64,000 bases of DNA, taken from assembly GCA_022564295.1 (NCBI GenBank), contig JADFLR010000008.1, positions 62,001 through 126,000 of the forward strand, read 5' to 3'. The notes beneath the pieces were generated by a model. That model was not told the DNA's origin, did not search any database, and worked only from the letters and a program-made list of their open reading frames with translations. Origin of the DNA: Bacteroidota bacterium (lineage in GTDB: Bacteria; Bacteroidota; Ignavibacteria; Ignavibacteriales; Ignavibacteriaceae). A program made the translations under genes and the position numbers. This document shows positions 27,460 to 37,400 of the stretch, one piece after another (within the stretch, counting starts at the first letter, position 1; every line of letters starts with the position of its first letter).

Positions 27460-27496
27460 CATCTCAAATTTCATAAATAGAAAAAGGATGATACTT

Positions 27497-28258
27497 ATGA
27501 AAAAAATCGTAATGCTGATGTTGGGTGTGTTTTTGTATTTATTCATTAGCACTGGATATCCTCAGGATATGAGTCCTGAGGCAGGAAAGTTATACAATGC
27601 CGGAAATAAACTTCTTAAAGAAGGTAATTATAACGGCGCCATTGAAAATTATAATAACGCTCTTGCAATTGAAAAAGATTACAGAATGTTCTATCAGAGA
27701 GGTGTAGCACAGAAAAAAACCAGGAATTTAGAAGATGCAAAAATCTCTTTTGAAGAGTGTCTTAATTTGAATAAAGACTTTTACGGTGGTTACAATGCTC
27801 TCGGTGGTGTTTATTTTCAGATGGGAGATTATACTGAAGCAATTAATAATTTTGAAAAAGTTTTAAAGCTAACTGATAAAGCAAAAACCCAGAAAAAAGT
27901 TAAGAAGAATCTTTCGTTAGCTTATGCAAAGTTAGGAAATCAGGCGTTAACAAACGGTAATGCCACTAAAGGTATTGATTACCTATCCAAAGCTGTAGAA
28001 TATAATAATTATGATGCTGCTTATCTTTCACTTGCTAAGATTTATTCAGAAATAGGTGAGTGGGATAAATCAATTACTGCTTCCTTTGATGCATTACAAT
28101 ATCGTTCGAAGATTAGCAAAGGCGGTCCATATTTTTATATGGGAGTTTCATACAAAGGGAAAGGCGAAAACGATAAAGCAAAAGAAATGTTCAATAAAGC
28201 AAAAGGCGATGCAACTTATAAAAAGACGGCAGAGTATGAACTGAGTCTCTTAAATTAA
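27497..28258 (+). CDS. exported TPR-repeat protein
   Basis: A 253-residue protein with signal peptide (ending near TGYPQ) and about six tetratricopeptide repeats, for example AGNKLLKEGNYNGAIENYNNAL, YNALGGVYFQMGDYTEAINNFEK and YFYMGVSYKGKGENDKAKEMF. ATG 27497 has AAAAAGG nine bases upstream and gives the signal peptide; upstream in-frame starts would run into the tRNA-Leu gene. It is a periplasmic scaffold of unknown partners. A strong terminator follows. Confidence 0.88.
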   Translation: MKKIVMLMLGVFLYLFISTGYPQDMSPEAGKLYNAGNKLLKEGNYNGAIENYNNALAIEKDYRMFYQRGVAQKKTRNLEDAKISFEECLNLNKDFYGGYNALGGVYFQMGDYTEAINNFEKVLKLTDKAKTQKKVKKNLSLAYAKLGNQALTNGNATKGIDYLSKAVEYNNYDAAYLSLAKIYSEIGEWDKSITASFDALQYRSKISKGGPYFYMGVSYKGKGENDKAKEMFNKAKGDATYKKTAEYELSLLN

Positions 28259-28287
28259 TTTTTAACTTACTTGTACTATATTTGACC

Positions 28288-28313
28288 CTCGTAATAACGA
28301 GGGTTTTTTTTGT
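28288..28313 (+). terminator. intrinsic terminator
   Basis: CCCTCG and CGAGGG pair perfectly around TAATAA and eight T follow. It ends the transcript of the TPR gene. Confidence 0.85.
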
Positions 28314-28331
28314 CCTTATTTTGCAACATTT

Positions 28332-28979
28332 ATGTCATCAAAAAAAATTAATAATACTCATCTCGAAAAATTGGGGAAAAATGATTTCATTCCTCTCATC
28401 TGTGCGGCTGCGGCTTTAAGAAAAGAGAATCATCTTAAAGCTTTACTTGAAAAATCGAAACTGCATGGAATAAAAGAAAAACCGTTGTATGAATCTCTTC
28501 TGCAAAATTATCTTTTTACAGGTTATCCATCCGCTATGATATCATTAAAAATATTAAAAGAATATTATCCGAAATTGGAAAACCTTTTGCACGAGAGCTG
28601 GGACTTAAATAAATACAGAGCAAGGGGGACTAAAAATTGTAAAAAGATCTACGGAAGAAAGTTTGATAAATTGATATCAAATATAAAAAGTTTCTCTCCG
28701 GAATTATCTGATTGGCTTTTGCTGGAGGGCTACGGAAAAGTAATGGGAAGAAAAGGGTTATCGTTAAAACAAAGAGAATTAAATAATGTTTCTGTTTTAA
28801 CTGCATTGAAATTTGAAGATCAGCTTTATTCCCACATCAACGGTGCATTTAGAACTAATTCATCAAAGCAGCAAATTGAAAGAGTAATTAATAATTTAGA
28901 TTTTCTGGATGATAAAAAAATAAGCAAGTTCGGGATGAAAGTTTTGAAGACCTATTTACAACAAAAAAGTTTTGTTTAG
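28332..28979 (+). CDS. carboxymuconolactone decarboxylase (CMD) family protein
   Basis: A 215-residue all-helical protein. The C-terminal half shows the CMD/AhpD-like signature: YGKVMGRKGLSLKQRELNNV, then QLYSHINGAFRTNSSKQQIERVI. There is no CxxC pair, so AhpD-type peroxidase activity is unlikely. An N-terminal extension of about 90 residues is unassigned. The gene stands alone between a terminator and a convergent barrel gene. Confidence 0.75.
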   Translation: MSSKKINNTHLEKLGKNDFIPLICAAAALRKENHLKALLEKSKLHGIKEKPLYESLLQNYLFTGYPSAMISLKILKEYYPKLENLLHESWDLNKYRARGTKNCKKIYGRKFDKLISNIKSFSPELSDWLLLEGYGKVMGRKGLSLKQRELNNVSVLTALKFEDQLYSHINGAFRTNSSKQQIERVINNLDFLDDKKISKFGMKVLKTYLQQKSFV

Positions 28980-28997
28980 GAGTAGTAATTAAAATCA

Positions 28998-29031
28998 ATT
29001 CCGACCACCCCTTTTTAGGGAAGGTCGGAAT
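28998..29031. terminator. hairpin between convergent genes
   Basis: ATTCCGACC (28998-29006) pairs exactly with GGTCGGAAT (29023-29031), with an inner CCCT/AGGG pairing. It sits between the ends of two convergent genes and may stop transcripts from both sides, although neither side has a strong T-run. Confidence 0.45.
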
Positions 29032-29074
29032 CGAAATGCAAACTTTTCCTTTAAATTTAATCTCTAAGTTTTTC

Positions 29075-29713
29075 TTATAAAAAATTAAACATTAAAAACA
29101 AATCCAGAACAAAAGCGCTCACAGTTTCTTCGCCATCTTCTTTTCCTGTAAGGTTGAACCAATTATATCCGGCAAAAACATCAAGGTTAATCAGTGGAAT
29201 AATTGTTACTTCTGTACCTATACCAAGTTGCAATCCAGTTCTGGAACCATTAACAGCTAAAAGATCAGCGGGAAGAGTTCCTTCAAAATCTCCAAAATTG
29301 TTAAAAGTAACATCCAAAGAAAGATAAGGATCAAATCCTACAGGAACCGGAATGAAACCGTATTGTACACCAAGTCCAAACGACAAAATAGATTGTGAGA
29401 ATTCAGCAATATTACTTACATCATTACCTTTTGATAAAGTTGCAAAAGAAACTGCGCTGTTCATTTTGTGATAAAGGATGAAAACTCTTGGAGCTAAAGG
29501 GATCACCGGTAATCCAACTTTGGCAATTATACCAAAATTGTATTCGGAAGAAAAACCTAATCCGCCGTTAAGAATATCATCTGTATAAGAATCAGGTCCT
29601 AAAACCTGAGTTAAGCCGCCGCCCACACCTATGCTTACTAATTGTGCTTGAACTTTTGTGTTAATGGAAAGTATAAAGAAAACTGAAAAAAGAATAATTG
29701 TAATTTTCTTCAT
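29075..29713 (-). CDS. small outer-membrane beta-barrel protein
   Basis: A 212-residue exported protein with a clear signal peptide ending KVQAQ, then alternating hydrophobic strands rich in Gly and aromatic residues and a terminal phenylalanine region (LFLMFNFL), as expected of an eight-stranded OmpA/OmpX-like barrel. Good ribosome site AAAAGGAG. Its function is not recognised; no OmpA peptidoglycan-binding domain is present. Confidence 0.75.
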   Translation of the reverse strand: MKKITIILFSVFFILSINTKVQAQLVSIGVGGGLTQVLGPDSYTDDILNGGLGFSSEYNFGIIAKVGLPVIPLAPRVFILYHKMNSAVSFATLSKGNDVSNIAEFSQSILSFGLGVQYGFIPVPVGFDPYLSLDVTFNNFGDFEGTLPADLLAVNGSRTGLQLGIGTEVTIIPLINLDVFAGYNWFNLTGKEDGEETVSAFVLDLFLMFNFL

Positions 29714-30090
29714 TATTTGCTCCTTTTAATAGATTGTGTAAAAGTAATATTCAAAATAAGCTTAAAATTGAATAAATGGCAAACCTAAAATTTATAATTA
29801 TTGCTAAAATCCTTATAGAAAGATTTTTCGCTTTTAATAAATATCTTTAAGTAATCATTTTAATTCATTATTTCCCTTGATTTTATGGGGATTATAAATT
29901 TATATTTAATTAGATTAATTATAATGTTTCTTAAAATTGGCAAATTACTTTTCTTTAGAAACAATATTCTAATAAAAGGGTGTTTGTGAACAATATTAAA
30001 CATTTTTAATGAGGAACAAGTCTAAGTAATGTTGCAAAATAAAATAAATTTAATTTGCTAAAAATTATCACTTAATAAAGCTTAATTATA
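29714..30090. other. AT-rich divergent intergenic region
   Basis: About 375 bases between the barrel gene (minus) and the large TPR gene (plus). It must hold both promoters. No open frame, RNA gene or strong hairpin was found, and no box pair stands out from the A+T background. Confidence 0.5.
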
Positions 30091-33081
30091 TTGAAATTTA
30101 TACACAAAATAACCGGGAAAACAATTTACTTATCTGTGCTATTCTTAATTTCTCCAGCATTGTCTCAAAGCATTTCAGAAAAATTCACATTAGCGTTGGA
30201 AGAATATTATCAGGCAAGATATGCCGATGCTTATGTTTTATTTAATGATGTTGCAGATGATTATGGTATTAATGATGAACTTTACGCTTCATCAAAATAT
30301 TATGCTGCCGATGCTTTACTTAAGTTGGGTCAAAAAGAACTAGCCGCAGCAGAATTAGAATACATTGTTAATCATATTATCTGGTCAAATTTCAGGGAGG
30401 AAGCATTTTATCACCTTGGATTGATTTATTATGAATTTGAAAAATACTCAGTTGCCAGGGCAAGGTTTGAATCTTTGTTAAATGAATATCGTGGTGGAAA
30501 ATATTCCGGTTCGGCAATGTACTGGATTGGAGAATCTTACTCAGAAGAAAATAAACTCGATGAAGCGATTGAATTTCTTCATAGAGCGATTAAAGATAAG
30601 CAAAGCAACAGTTATAGAGATTATACAATTTACACCCTTGCAACTGTGTATGAGAAAAAAGGTGATTACGAAAATGCGGTTAAATATTACGATCAACTGC
30701 TTTCTTATTATCGCAACAGTTCTTTACTAGTATCTGCGCAAATAAGAATTGGTGTATGCTATTTTTATTTGAAGGATTACCAATCTTCTATACTTGAATT
30801 GAATAATCCTCTTTTGGATGATCTTCCCGACAACTTTTATTCTGAAAGTCTTTATTTACTTGCAAACTCGTATTACAGAGTGCAGGAATATAACGAAGCA
30901 GAAAAAGTTTATTCGGAATTGATGGAAAAATTCCCGGGCACTGATTTTATTCGTGATGCAAAATATGGTTTAGCGTGGTCGTTATTTCAGCAAAATAAAT
31001 ACAACGATGCTTTTAGAGTTTTCGATCATCTATCAGCTGGTGCGGATAGCATTGCCGTTGAATCATACTACTGGAAAGGCGAAGCAAAAAGGTATTCGGG
31101 TAAAAACAAGGAAGCAATAAAAATTTACCGCAATCTGCTATCTGAACATTCATCAAGTTTTATTGTTCCCAGGGTTGAATATCAGCTCGGGTTACTTTAT
31201 TTCAGTTCAAAAGATATTAATTCATCTAAGCGATACCTACTTACCGCTGCATCATCAAAAGAAGCTGATGTACGAGCGCGTGCATATACTCTTTTAGGTG
31301 AACTTGAATTAGATAGTAAAAAATATGCCTCTGCTAAGAATTATTTTGAGCAGGGATTGAATATTAGCGCAGAAAATTCAGATGTACAGCTTCGTTCGAT
31401 GTTGGGATTAGGTGCGGCACTTTATTATATGGAAAAAAATGATGATGCAATGGAATATCTGAATAAGATTTTAGCTGCTTCACCCGATTTTGAGAGAGAC
31501 AGGGTAAACTACTACCTTGCGGAAAACTATTTTGCTATGCAGAAGTATAACCAGGCACTCGAACGCTTTAAAGGGATTAACACGCAGGAAGAAGACATAA
31601 AAAGATTAACCCTATACGGCACAGCTTACTGTTATTTTAATTTGGGAGATTATGAAAACGCTGCATTCCGTTTTGCTGAATACGTAAAGATTTATCCGTA
31701 TGATGAACGTGTTACGGATGCAAAGTTAAGACTTGCCGACAGCTATTTTGGAAGTAAAAATTATACAGCGTCTTACAAGGTTTATAAAGATTTGTTCATC
31801 TCTCAAAAGTTATCGCTTGATGATCCGTATGTATATTATCAATATGCACAAGCACTCTATAAATCGGGTAAAACCGAATCTGCCGTTAAAGAGTTTTCCA
31901 ATCTTCAAAAGAAGTTCCCGAATTCAAGTTATGCTGATGTTTCTCTTTATACAATTGGCTGGATACATTTTCAACAGGGAGATTTTAAAACTGCCATTGA
32001 TAAATACAGAAGAGTAATGCGTGTATATACAAAAACATCTTTAGCGCCTGTTATTTATTATTCAATCGGAGATGCGTTTTTCAATATGGGCAGTTACGAT
32101 TCAGCAATTGTTAATTATCGAAAAGTTCTTACAAATTATCCTTCTTCCGATTATGTGTTTGATGCAGTTAACGGAATACAATATAGTTATGTTGCAAAAG
32201 GTAAGCCCGAAAAAGCCATTGCATTGATTGACGGATTTGTTAACGAAAATCCATCTTTAAAATTTTCCGATCAGATATATTTTAAGAAGGCGGAAATTTA
32301 TTACAGCAATCGTGAGTATGAATCGGCTAAAGAAAGTTACAAAGATTTTATTGAGAAATTCAGTAACAGCAAATTTATACCCGAAGCATATTTCTGGTTA
32401 GGTAAAAGTGCCGATAATCTTGAACAGTACGAAGAAGCAATAATTTATTTTAACACTGCATTCCAAAAATATTCGAAGTCGGAGATTGCCGCATCATCGG
32501 TTCTTGAAATGGGTTCAATCTATAATTCTTTAGAAAACTATGGAGCTGCAATTTCAATTTATAATCAGGCAATCGAAAAAATTAAAGGTTCGCCAGGCAT
32601 TCCTGAAATATTGTATATGAAGGGATTAACTTACATCAATGCGGATAGTTTACAGCAAGCATACGAAGTGTTTTCTGATGTTTCGTACTATTACCGTGAG
32701 ACAATATTTGCAGATAAATCAAAATTTGAATCAGGATTGATCGATCTTGCTGCCGGCAGGTATGAAAATTCGGATAATAACTTTCTTGAACTCGCGGAGA
32801 AGCGAAACGATGAACTTGGTGCGAAGGGACAATATCATTACGGTTTATCATTATACGAACAGAGTAAATATACAGATGCAATATCTGCACTAGTGAGAGT
32901 TCGCACGGTTTTTTCTATGTATGATGAATGGCTGACTAAATCTTATATGGCGCTCGGAGATTGTTATGTTAAACTTGATGATAATAGAAAAGCTAAGGAG
33001 ATGTATCGTATAGTGATAAGCAAACATAAAAACGATTCTTATGGAAAGGAAGCAAGAAAAAAAGTAAGGGAATTAAAATGA
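30091..33081 (+). CDS. large periplasmic TPR-repeat protein
   Basis: A 996-residue protein with a TTG start, signal peptide ending SPALSQ, and some two dozen TPR-like units through its whole length (for example AFYHLGLIYYEFEKYSVARARFE, AYFWLGKSADNLEQYEEAIIYFN, YMALGDCYVKLDDNRKAKEMYR). The style (paired helices with FPNSSYA-type linkers) resembles YbgF/CpoB and BamD TPR domains that act in the periplasm beside Tol-Pal or outer-membrane assembly. It leads a co-directional set with a barrel, an HU-SPOR protein and ExbB/ExbD/TonB, so a scaffold role in that envelope machine is likely. No ribosome site is seen before the TTG, and no other start exists nearby. Confidence 0.85.
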   Translation: MKFIHKITGKTIYLSVLFLISPALSQSISEKFTLALEEYYQARYADAYVLFNDVADDYGINDELYASSKYYAADALLKLGQKELAAAELEYIVNHIIWSNFREEAFYHLGLIYYEFEKYSVARARFESLLNEYRGGKYSGSAMYWIGESYSEENKLDEAIEFLHRAIKDKQSNSYRDYTIYTLATVYEKKGDYENAVKYYDQLLSYYRNSSLLVSAQIRIGVCYFYLKDYQSSILELNNPLLDDLPDNFYSESLYLLANSYYRVQEYNEAEKVYSELMEKFPGTDFIRDAKYGLAWSLFQQNKYNDAFRVFDHLSAGADSIAVESYYWKGEAKRYSGKNKEAIKIYRNLLSEHSSSFIVPRVEYQLGLLYFSSKDINSSKRYLLTAASSKEADVRARAYTLLGELELDSKKYASAKNYFEQGLNISAENSDVQLRSMLGLGAALYYMEKNDDAMEYLNKILAASPDFERDRVNYYLAENYFAMQKYNQALERFKGINTQEEDIKRLTLYGTAYCYFNLGDYENAAFRFAEYVKIYPYDERVTDAKLRLADSYFGSKNYTASYKVYKDLFISQKLSLDDPYVYYQYAQALYKSGKTESAVKEFSNLQKKFPNSSYADVSLYTIGWIHFQQGDFKTAIDKYRRVMRVYTKTSLAPVIYYSIGDAFFNMGSYDSAIVNYRKVLTNYPSSDYVFDAVNGIQYSYVAKGKPEKAIALIDGFVNENPSLKFSDQIYFKKAEIYYSNREYESAKESYKDFIEKFSNSKFIPEAYFWLGKSADNLEQYEEAIIYFNTAFQKYSKSEIAASSVLEMGSIYNSLENYGAAISIYNQAIEKIKGSPGIPEILYMKGLTYINADSLQQAYEVFSDVSYYYRETIFADKSKFESGLIDLAAGRYENSDNNFLELAEKRNDELGAKGQYHYGLSLYEQSKYTDAISALVRVRTVFSMYDEWLTKSYMALGDCYVKLDDNRKAKEMYRIVISKHKNDSYGKEARKKVRELK

Positions 33082-33160
33082 AACGAGCAAGAAAAACCAT
33101 TTACAAACACTTCCGAGGGAATACCTTCGGCAAAAGAAATGATTATAATGCGAGTTCTAT

Positions 33161-34783
33161 ATGACCTTAATTAGAAATTATATACATATAAAAAAAATCT
33201 TATTGCTAATATTATTCCCCGCAGTTTTAATTTTCTCACAGGATGATAAAACAAAAAATCCAAATGTAGAGCTTCCTGATTTTGTTATAACGGGAGAGGA
33301 TGTAATATCAATTAAAAGAGCAGATAAGATAAAACCGGATTTCATTTCAACTGTTACTGAAAGATTTGTAAAACCTGTTCATTCACCTGAGGAACTTGGT
33401 TTAAGGCAGCTATCCGATCCTATAAAAGAAGACCTTGCACTTCTTGATTCAACAGCATTTTCAAACGGCGGTTTAAGTGCCGGCGCGGGAATTTATATTT
33501 TACCCGATGCAAATTTTAATTATACTTATCCATTTCATAATGGAATCCTTAAAGCCGACCTTGGTGGAATGTATCAGCGAGATTATATCGAAAACAGCGA
33601 CAGATATTCTTTCTATGGCGGAGCCGGAATTGAGTATTCGCTTGGTGTAATTGATAAATCATTACCGGGCACACGTTTTTTGCTTGGCGGTGATTATAAA
33701 TCATTAGCGTATAAATTATTTGCGTCAGACGATCCTTCACAAAAGCGAACAAAAAATGAAGGTAATTATTATCTGGGAATTAAAAGTACCGCAGGTAAAG
33801 TTTTTATTTTCGATCTTCAATTTGATGATTATGTTACATCACTTGTTGAAGATAATTTTAATGAAAATCTTATCAATCTAAATGGCTTCGTACGTCTTCA
33901 GCTTTCAGATATCGGATTAGGAATAAAAACAAATTATCAAAAACAATTTTTTACCACTGATTCAATAAACAATGCCGGTTTAAATTATTTCTTTTTCAGA
34001 CCAACTGTTTCGTTCGAGTTATTCAATTCTGTTAAGGCAGAAGTTGGATATACTTTTACAAATTCCGGTGGTCAAAATTTCAATAAAATTTTTGCTTCAT
34101 TTGGTTTAAGAATATCAAAAAACATGATACTCCTGGGTGAGTTTTCACCTAATGCTGAGTTTGTAACTTCAGGATTGCTATTACGGAAAAATGATTATTT
34201 CAATCCAATAATGTTTGATAATCTCTTCTATAGAAAATCAAATTACTTTGATGTGGCAGTTAAATATGAATATGAAAGATATTATCAGATAGATGCTGGT
34301 TTGCGATACTTCAAATCGGGTAATCTTCCTTACTTTATTGAATCAAACAACTCCGGGCAGTTTGATATTGCAACGACAGATGCGGAAAATTACAACGCTT
34401 ATCTAAATATGTCTTTTCATTTTGGTCCTTATGGTGTTCTATATAGCAGCTTCGATTATTTTAGAGTTAGAGATAACAACGGTAATAAAATTCCGTATCA
34501 ACCAAATCTTAAGGGAAATATAACTTACGGTTATGAATTTAAAAGAGGGATGCTCGGCGAAGTTTTGGTTGATTATTATTCCGATAGATTTACCGATATA
34601 CCAAACACAACTATGTTAAATTCGTTTTTTAATTTAGGTTTTAAACTAACATATAAACTTCAGGAAACGTTTATTCTAAAACTTGAAATGTGTAACCTGT
34701 TAAACCGGGATATCTTTTTATGGCAAGGGTATATGGAAAAGCCGTTCGATGTTATGCTAGGGTTCAATTTGTTGTTCGATTGA
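33161..34783 (+). CDS. outer-membrane beta-barrel protein, TonB-dependent receptor-like
   Basis: A 540-residue exported protein. After a signal peptide ending LIFSQ comes an N-terminal segment NPNVELPDFVITGEDVISI, similar to the box near the N-terminus of TonB-dependent receptors, then about 400 residues of alternating strands with aromatic girdles and a C-terminal aromatic end (VMLGFNLLFD). There is no full plug domain, so it is not a standard receptor. The TonB gene lies in the same operon. Confidence 0.75.
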   Translation: MTLIRNYIHIKKILLLILFPAVLIFSQDDKTKNPNVELPDFVITGEDVISIKRADKIKPDFISTVTERFVKPVHSPEELGLRQLSDPIKEDLALLDSTAFSNGGLSAGAGIYILPDANFNYTYPFHNGILKADLGGMYQRDYIENSDRYSFYGGAGIEYSLGVIDKSLPGTRFLLGGDYKSLAYKLFASDDPSQKRTKNEGNYYLGIKSTAGKVFIFDLQFDDYVTSLVEDNFNENLINLNGFVRLQLSDIGLGIKTNYQKQFFTTDSINNAGLNYFFFRPTVSFELFNSVKAEVGYTFTNSGGQNFNKIFASFGLRISKNMILLGEFSPNAEFVTSGLLLRKNDYFNPIMFDNLFYRKSNYFDVAVKYEYERYYQIDAGLRYFKSGNLPYFIESNNSGQFDIATTDAENYNAYLNMSFHFGPYGVLYSSFDYFRVRDNNGNKIPYQPNLKGNITYGYEFKRGMLGEVLVDYYSDRFTDIPNTTMLNSFFNLGFKLTYKLQETFILKLEMCNLLNRDIFLWQGYMEKPFDVMLGFNLLFD

Positions 34784-34863
34784 TAATAATCACTTTTTTT
34801 AATTAGTTTTGTAAGTGGTTGATTTTTAAGTAGATACAGATTACTGAATTATATCTTTGAAAG

Positions 34864-36720
34864 ATGAAGAAAGCTGAATTAGTAAAAATAATTTCGAAAA
34901 AAGCAGCGATTTCCGAATCGTCGTCTAAAGAATTATTCGATTTGTTCTTGCGGAAAATTGCAGATGAATTACACGCGGGGGAATCTGCACAGTTCAGCAA
35001 TGTTGGATATTTTCATCTGAGAAAAGGTAAAATTAAAAAAGATAGCAAAGCCGCTAATGGTTCGAAGATTGAATATCTTGACCTGATAATCTTTACCTCT
35101 TCCATGCAGTTCAATATTAAATCCCCTGATAATCTGGTGTTCAGTGTTCCCGAACCGGAAGATACAGATCTAAATAACCTTGATGAACACTTTAGTCTTA
35201 GTGCAGATAAACCTGTGCTGCCAGATTTAGATAGTAAAAACACTTTCGCCGCAGATTTACATGAAGTTGATGTAGATAAAATATTAAATCGCAAAGTAGA
35301 AAGTTTGATGGTAAATCTTCAGAAGGAAGAAAGAATTCAAGCAGACAGCGAATTTTTGCTTGTAGATATGAAAATTATTGATGAAGACCAATTTGAACTT
35401 GAATTAGATGAAGAATCAAAAAGAAAGAATTCGGAGAAGATATCTGATAGCACTATCCATAGTTCCGAAAAATTAAAAAGTCGGGCATGGGATTTTGGTA
35501 AAGATCTTACAAAGCAGATAAAGGAAGAATCAATTTCTGAAGTAGATAAAGATAAAAAAGTAACAAAAGTTAAAGATGAAATTACAGGTTGGGATTTTGG
35601 TAAAAGATTTTGGGGTACTCCTCCTCCTTTAGCTATAAAAAGTAAAATAGAATTAGATAAAACTGAACTGAAAGAAACTTCCGTTAAGAAAAAAGTTTTT
35701 GATGATAAGAAGTTAAAGGATAAAAAAGAACCTGCCGATAAAATTATTAAGAAAAGAGAAATTGAGAATCTTGAAATTGAAATGGATGACTTTCAGGTAT
35801 CCCATAAGGAAGAAAAAATTGGGAAGTTTGAAAGAGTTCGTTCTATTACATCTTCTCTTAACGTGGAAGCTTCATTGGAGGAAGTTAGAGGTTTTGAAGA
35901 ATTTCTGGATGATAATATTAATACAGAAGACGAAGAGATTGATTATGATAACGAATTTAAAAAGATTACAAGCAAAGCCGAACAATTCCGTTCAGAAGAA
36001 ACAAAAAAGTCGTTAGAAAAAACTGCTGTTATTGAAGAGAAAAAAAGTTATATCCAAAAGGATATTAAACTTAACAGGGTAGAGGCGGTAAGAAAACACA
36101 GAAGAGAATCAAAAAAAATTTCTGCAAAAAAATTTCTTACTGTTACGGGTATATTTATAATAGTAGCAGGTGTATTTTTTTTACTGATGAAGAACAGAAG
36201 CACAACGGAAATTATTGAAGAAACATTACCTCCTATTGAAAGGATTGAGAATGCTACCTACATAGAAAGATCCTATGATCTACCAGTTACTTATCCTTAT
36301 TTAAAACCAGAAACGGATATGGGGGTAATCGGTTTTAGCTCAACAGATTATAAGGATGTAAAACCTGAAAAAATAATTGGGGATAAATTACCTCCCAAAA
36401 AAGTATTGGAAACCAAACTTCCAATTAAAAAAGAAGTAGCTGTAGAAAAACCGAAAGTCAGTTTCCCGGTTAAAAAACCTTCGGGAACTCCTGTACAGTC
36501 GGCTTACAATATTTACAAATATGAAGACATATACATTGTGCAGGTTGCTGCGTTTCGAAAGGAAAACTCTGCTGAAAAGGAAGCGGCAAAGCATATTGCC
36601 AAAGGTTATAATGCTTTCCTTGAAGAAGCAATAATAGATGGAGTTACCTGGCACAGGGTTAGAATTGGTAATTTTGAGACTTTGGAAAAAGCAAAACAAT
36701 TTAGAAAATCAAATAATTAA
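34864..36720 (+). CDS. HU-domain / transmembrane / SPOR-domain fusion protein
   Basis: A 618-residue protein in four parts. Residues 1-95 form an HU/IHF-like domain (KKAELVKIISKKAAISESS, NVGYFHLRKG). Residues 100-420 are charged and poorly ordered, with a WDFGK motif twice (209-213, 243-247). A membrane helix lies at 424-443. The C-terminal SPOR domain (about 556-616, YIVQVAAFRKENSAEKEA ... WHRVRIGNF) binds denuded glycan strands at division sites. So a DNA-binding-type domain faces the cytoplasm and a peptidoglycan-binding domain the periplasm. Comparable HU-CCDC81-SPOR proteins are known from Bacteroidota and were predicted to tie nucleoid to envelope. It precedes ExbB/ExbD/TonB by 12 bases, suggesting joint action. 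Confidence 0.88.
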   Translation: MKKAELVKIISKKAAISESSSKELFDLFLRKIADELHAGESAQFSNVGYFHLRKGKIKKDSKAANGSKIEYLDLIIFTSSMQFNIKSPDNLVFSVPEPEDTDLNNLDEHFSLSADKPVLPDLDSKNTFAADLHEVDVDKILNRKVESLMVNLQKEERIQADSEFLLVDMKIIDEDQFELELDEESKRKNSEKISDSTIHSSEKLKSRAWDFGKDLTKQIKEESISEVDKDKKVTKVKDEITGWDFGKRFWGTPPPLAIKSKIELDKTELKETSVKKKVFDDKKLKDKKEPADKIIKKREIENLEIEMDDFQVSHKEEKIGKFERVRSITSSLNVEASLEEVRGFEEFLDDNINTEDEEIDYDNEFKKITSKAEQFRSEETKKSLEKTAVIEEKKSYIQKDIKLNRVEAVRKHRRESKKISAKKFLTVTGIFIIVAGVFFLLMKNRSTTEIIEETLPPIERIENATYIERSYDLPVTYPYLKPETDMGVIGFSSTDYKDVKPEKIIGDKLPPKKVLETKLPIKKEVAVEKPKVSFPVKKPSGTPVQSAYNIYKYEDIYIVQVAAFRKENSAEKEAAKHIAKGYNAFLEEAIIDGVTWHRVRIGNFETLEKAKQFRKSNN

Positions 36721-36732
36721 CAGGAAATAAAG

Positions 36733-37389
36733 ATGAATTTTTTTGAAATATTTTTAAAAGGCGGCGTTGTAATGTGGTTGATATTAGCTAGTTCTGTTAT
36801 AGGACTAAGCGTAGTTTTCGACCGATTTTTATTTTTAAGAAAATCAAAAATAAATGTTCCAGCTTTTATGGTAAGGTTACGCGGTTTAATTAAAAAGAAA
36901 GATATAAGCGGTGCGGTTTCGGTTTGCATGGAGGAAAAATCTCCTATTGCAAATATCGTAAGAAAAGGTTTGAAGAAATATAAGTACGGACACGACCGGG
37001 TAAAAGAGGCAATTGAAAATGCAGGCACCCAGGAAATAAACAAACTGGAAAAGGGGTTATCAATATTGGCAACTGTTGCAGGTATAGCTCCTCTTTTAGG
37101 ATTCCTCGGAACTGTAACCGGTATGATAACTGCATTTATGACTATTGAAGACCTTGCAGGTTCTGCAAACCCAAGTGACCTTGCAGGAGGAATTTGGGAA
37201 GCGTTAATTACTACTGCATTTGGTTTAATTGTCGGCATCTTTGCTTTGGCATTTTACAATTACTTTCTCAGTTCAGTTAAAAGACTTGTCGGCGATATGG
37301 AAACAGTTGCAAATGATGTCGTTGATACGATACAGGATATATCGGAAAATAAAGATATAGCAGAAGACGAACTTGAATTAGAAATTTAG
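36733..37389 (+). CDS. MotA/TolQ/ExbB proton channel family protein
   Basis: A 218-residue inner-membrane protein with three helices: one near 13-33, then a large cytoplasmic loop, then two near 108-135 and 155-180. The TolQ/ExbB block GLSILATVAGIAPLLGFLGTVTGMI and the following AGGIWEALITTAFGLIVGI are complete. With the next gene it forms the proton-driven motor that energises TonB- or Tol-type periplasmic work. AGGA ribosome site. Confidence 0.95.
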   Translation: MNFFEIFLKGGVVMWLILASSVIGLSVVFDRFLFLRKSKINVPAFMVRLRGLIKKKDISGAVSVCMEEKSPIANIVRKGLKKYKYGHDRVKEAIENAGTQEINKLEKGLSILATVAGIAPLLGFLGTVTGMITAFMTIEDLAGSANPSDLAGGIWEALITTAFGLIVGIFALAFYNYFLSSVKRLVGDMETVANDVVDTIQDISENKDIAEDELELEI

Positions 37390-37400
37390 GAAGGATAGAA

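Noticed and set aside
35762-36016. Overlapping plus-strand frame of 84 codons inside the HU-SPOR gene
   Set aside because: Its composition follows from the lysine/glutamate-rich codons of the real frame and it has no ribosome site.
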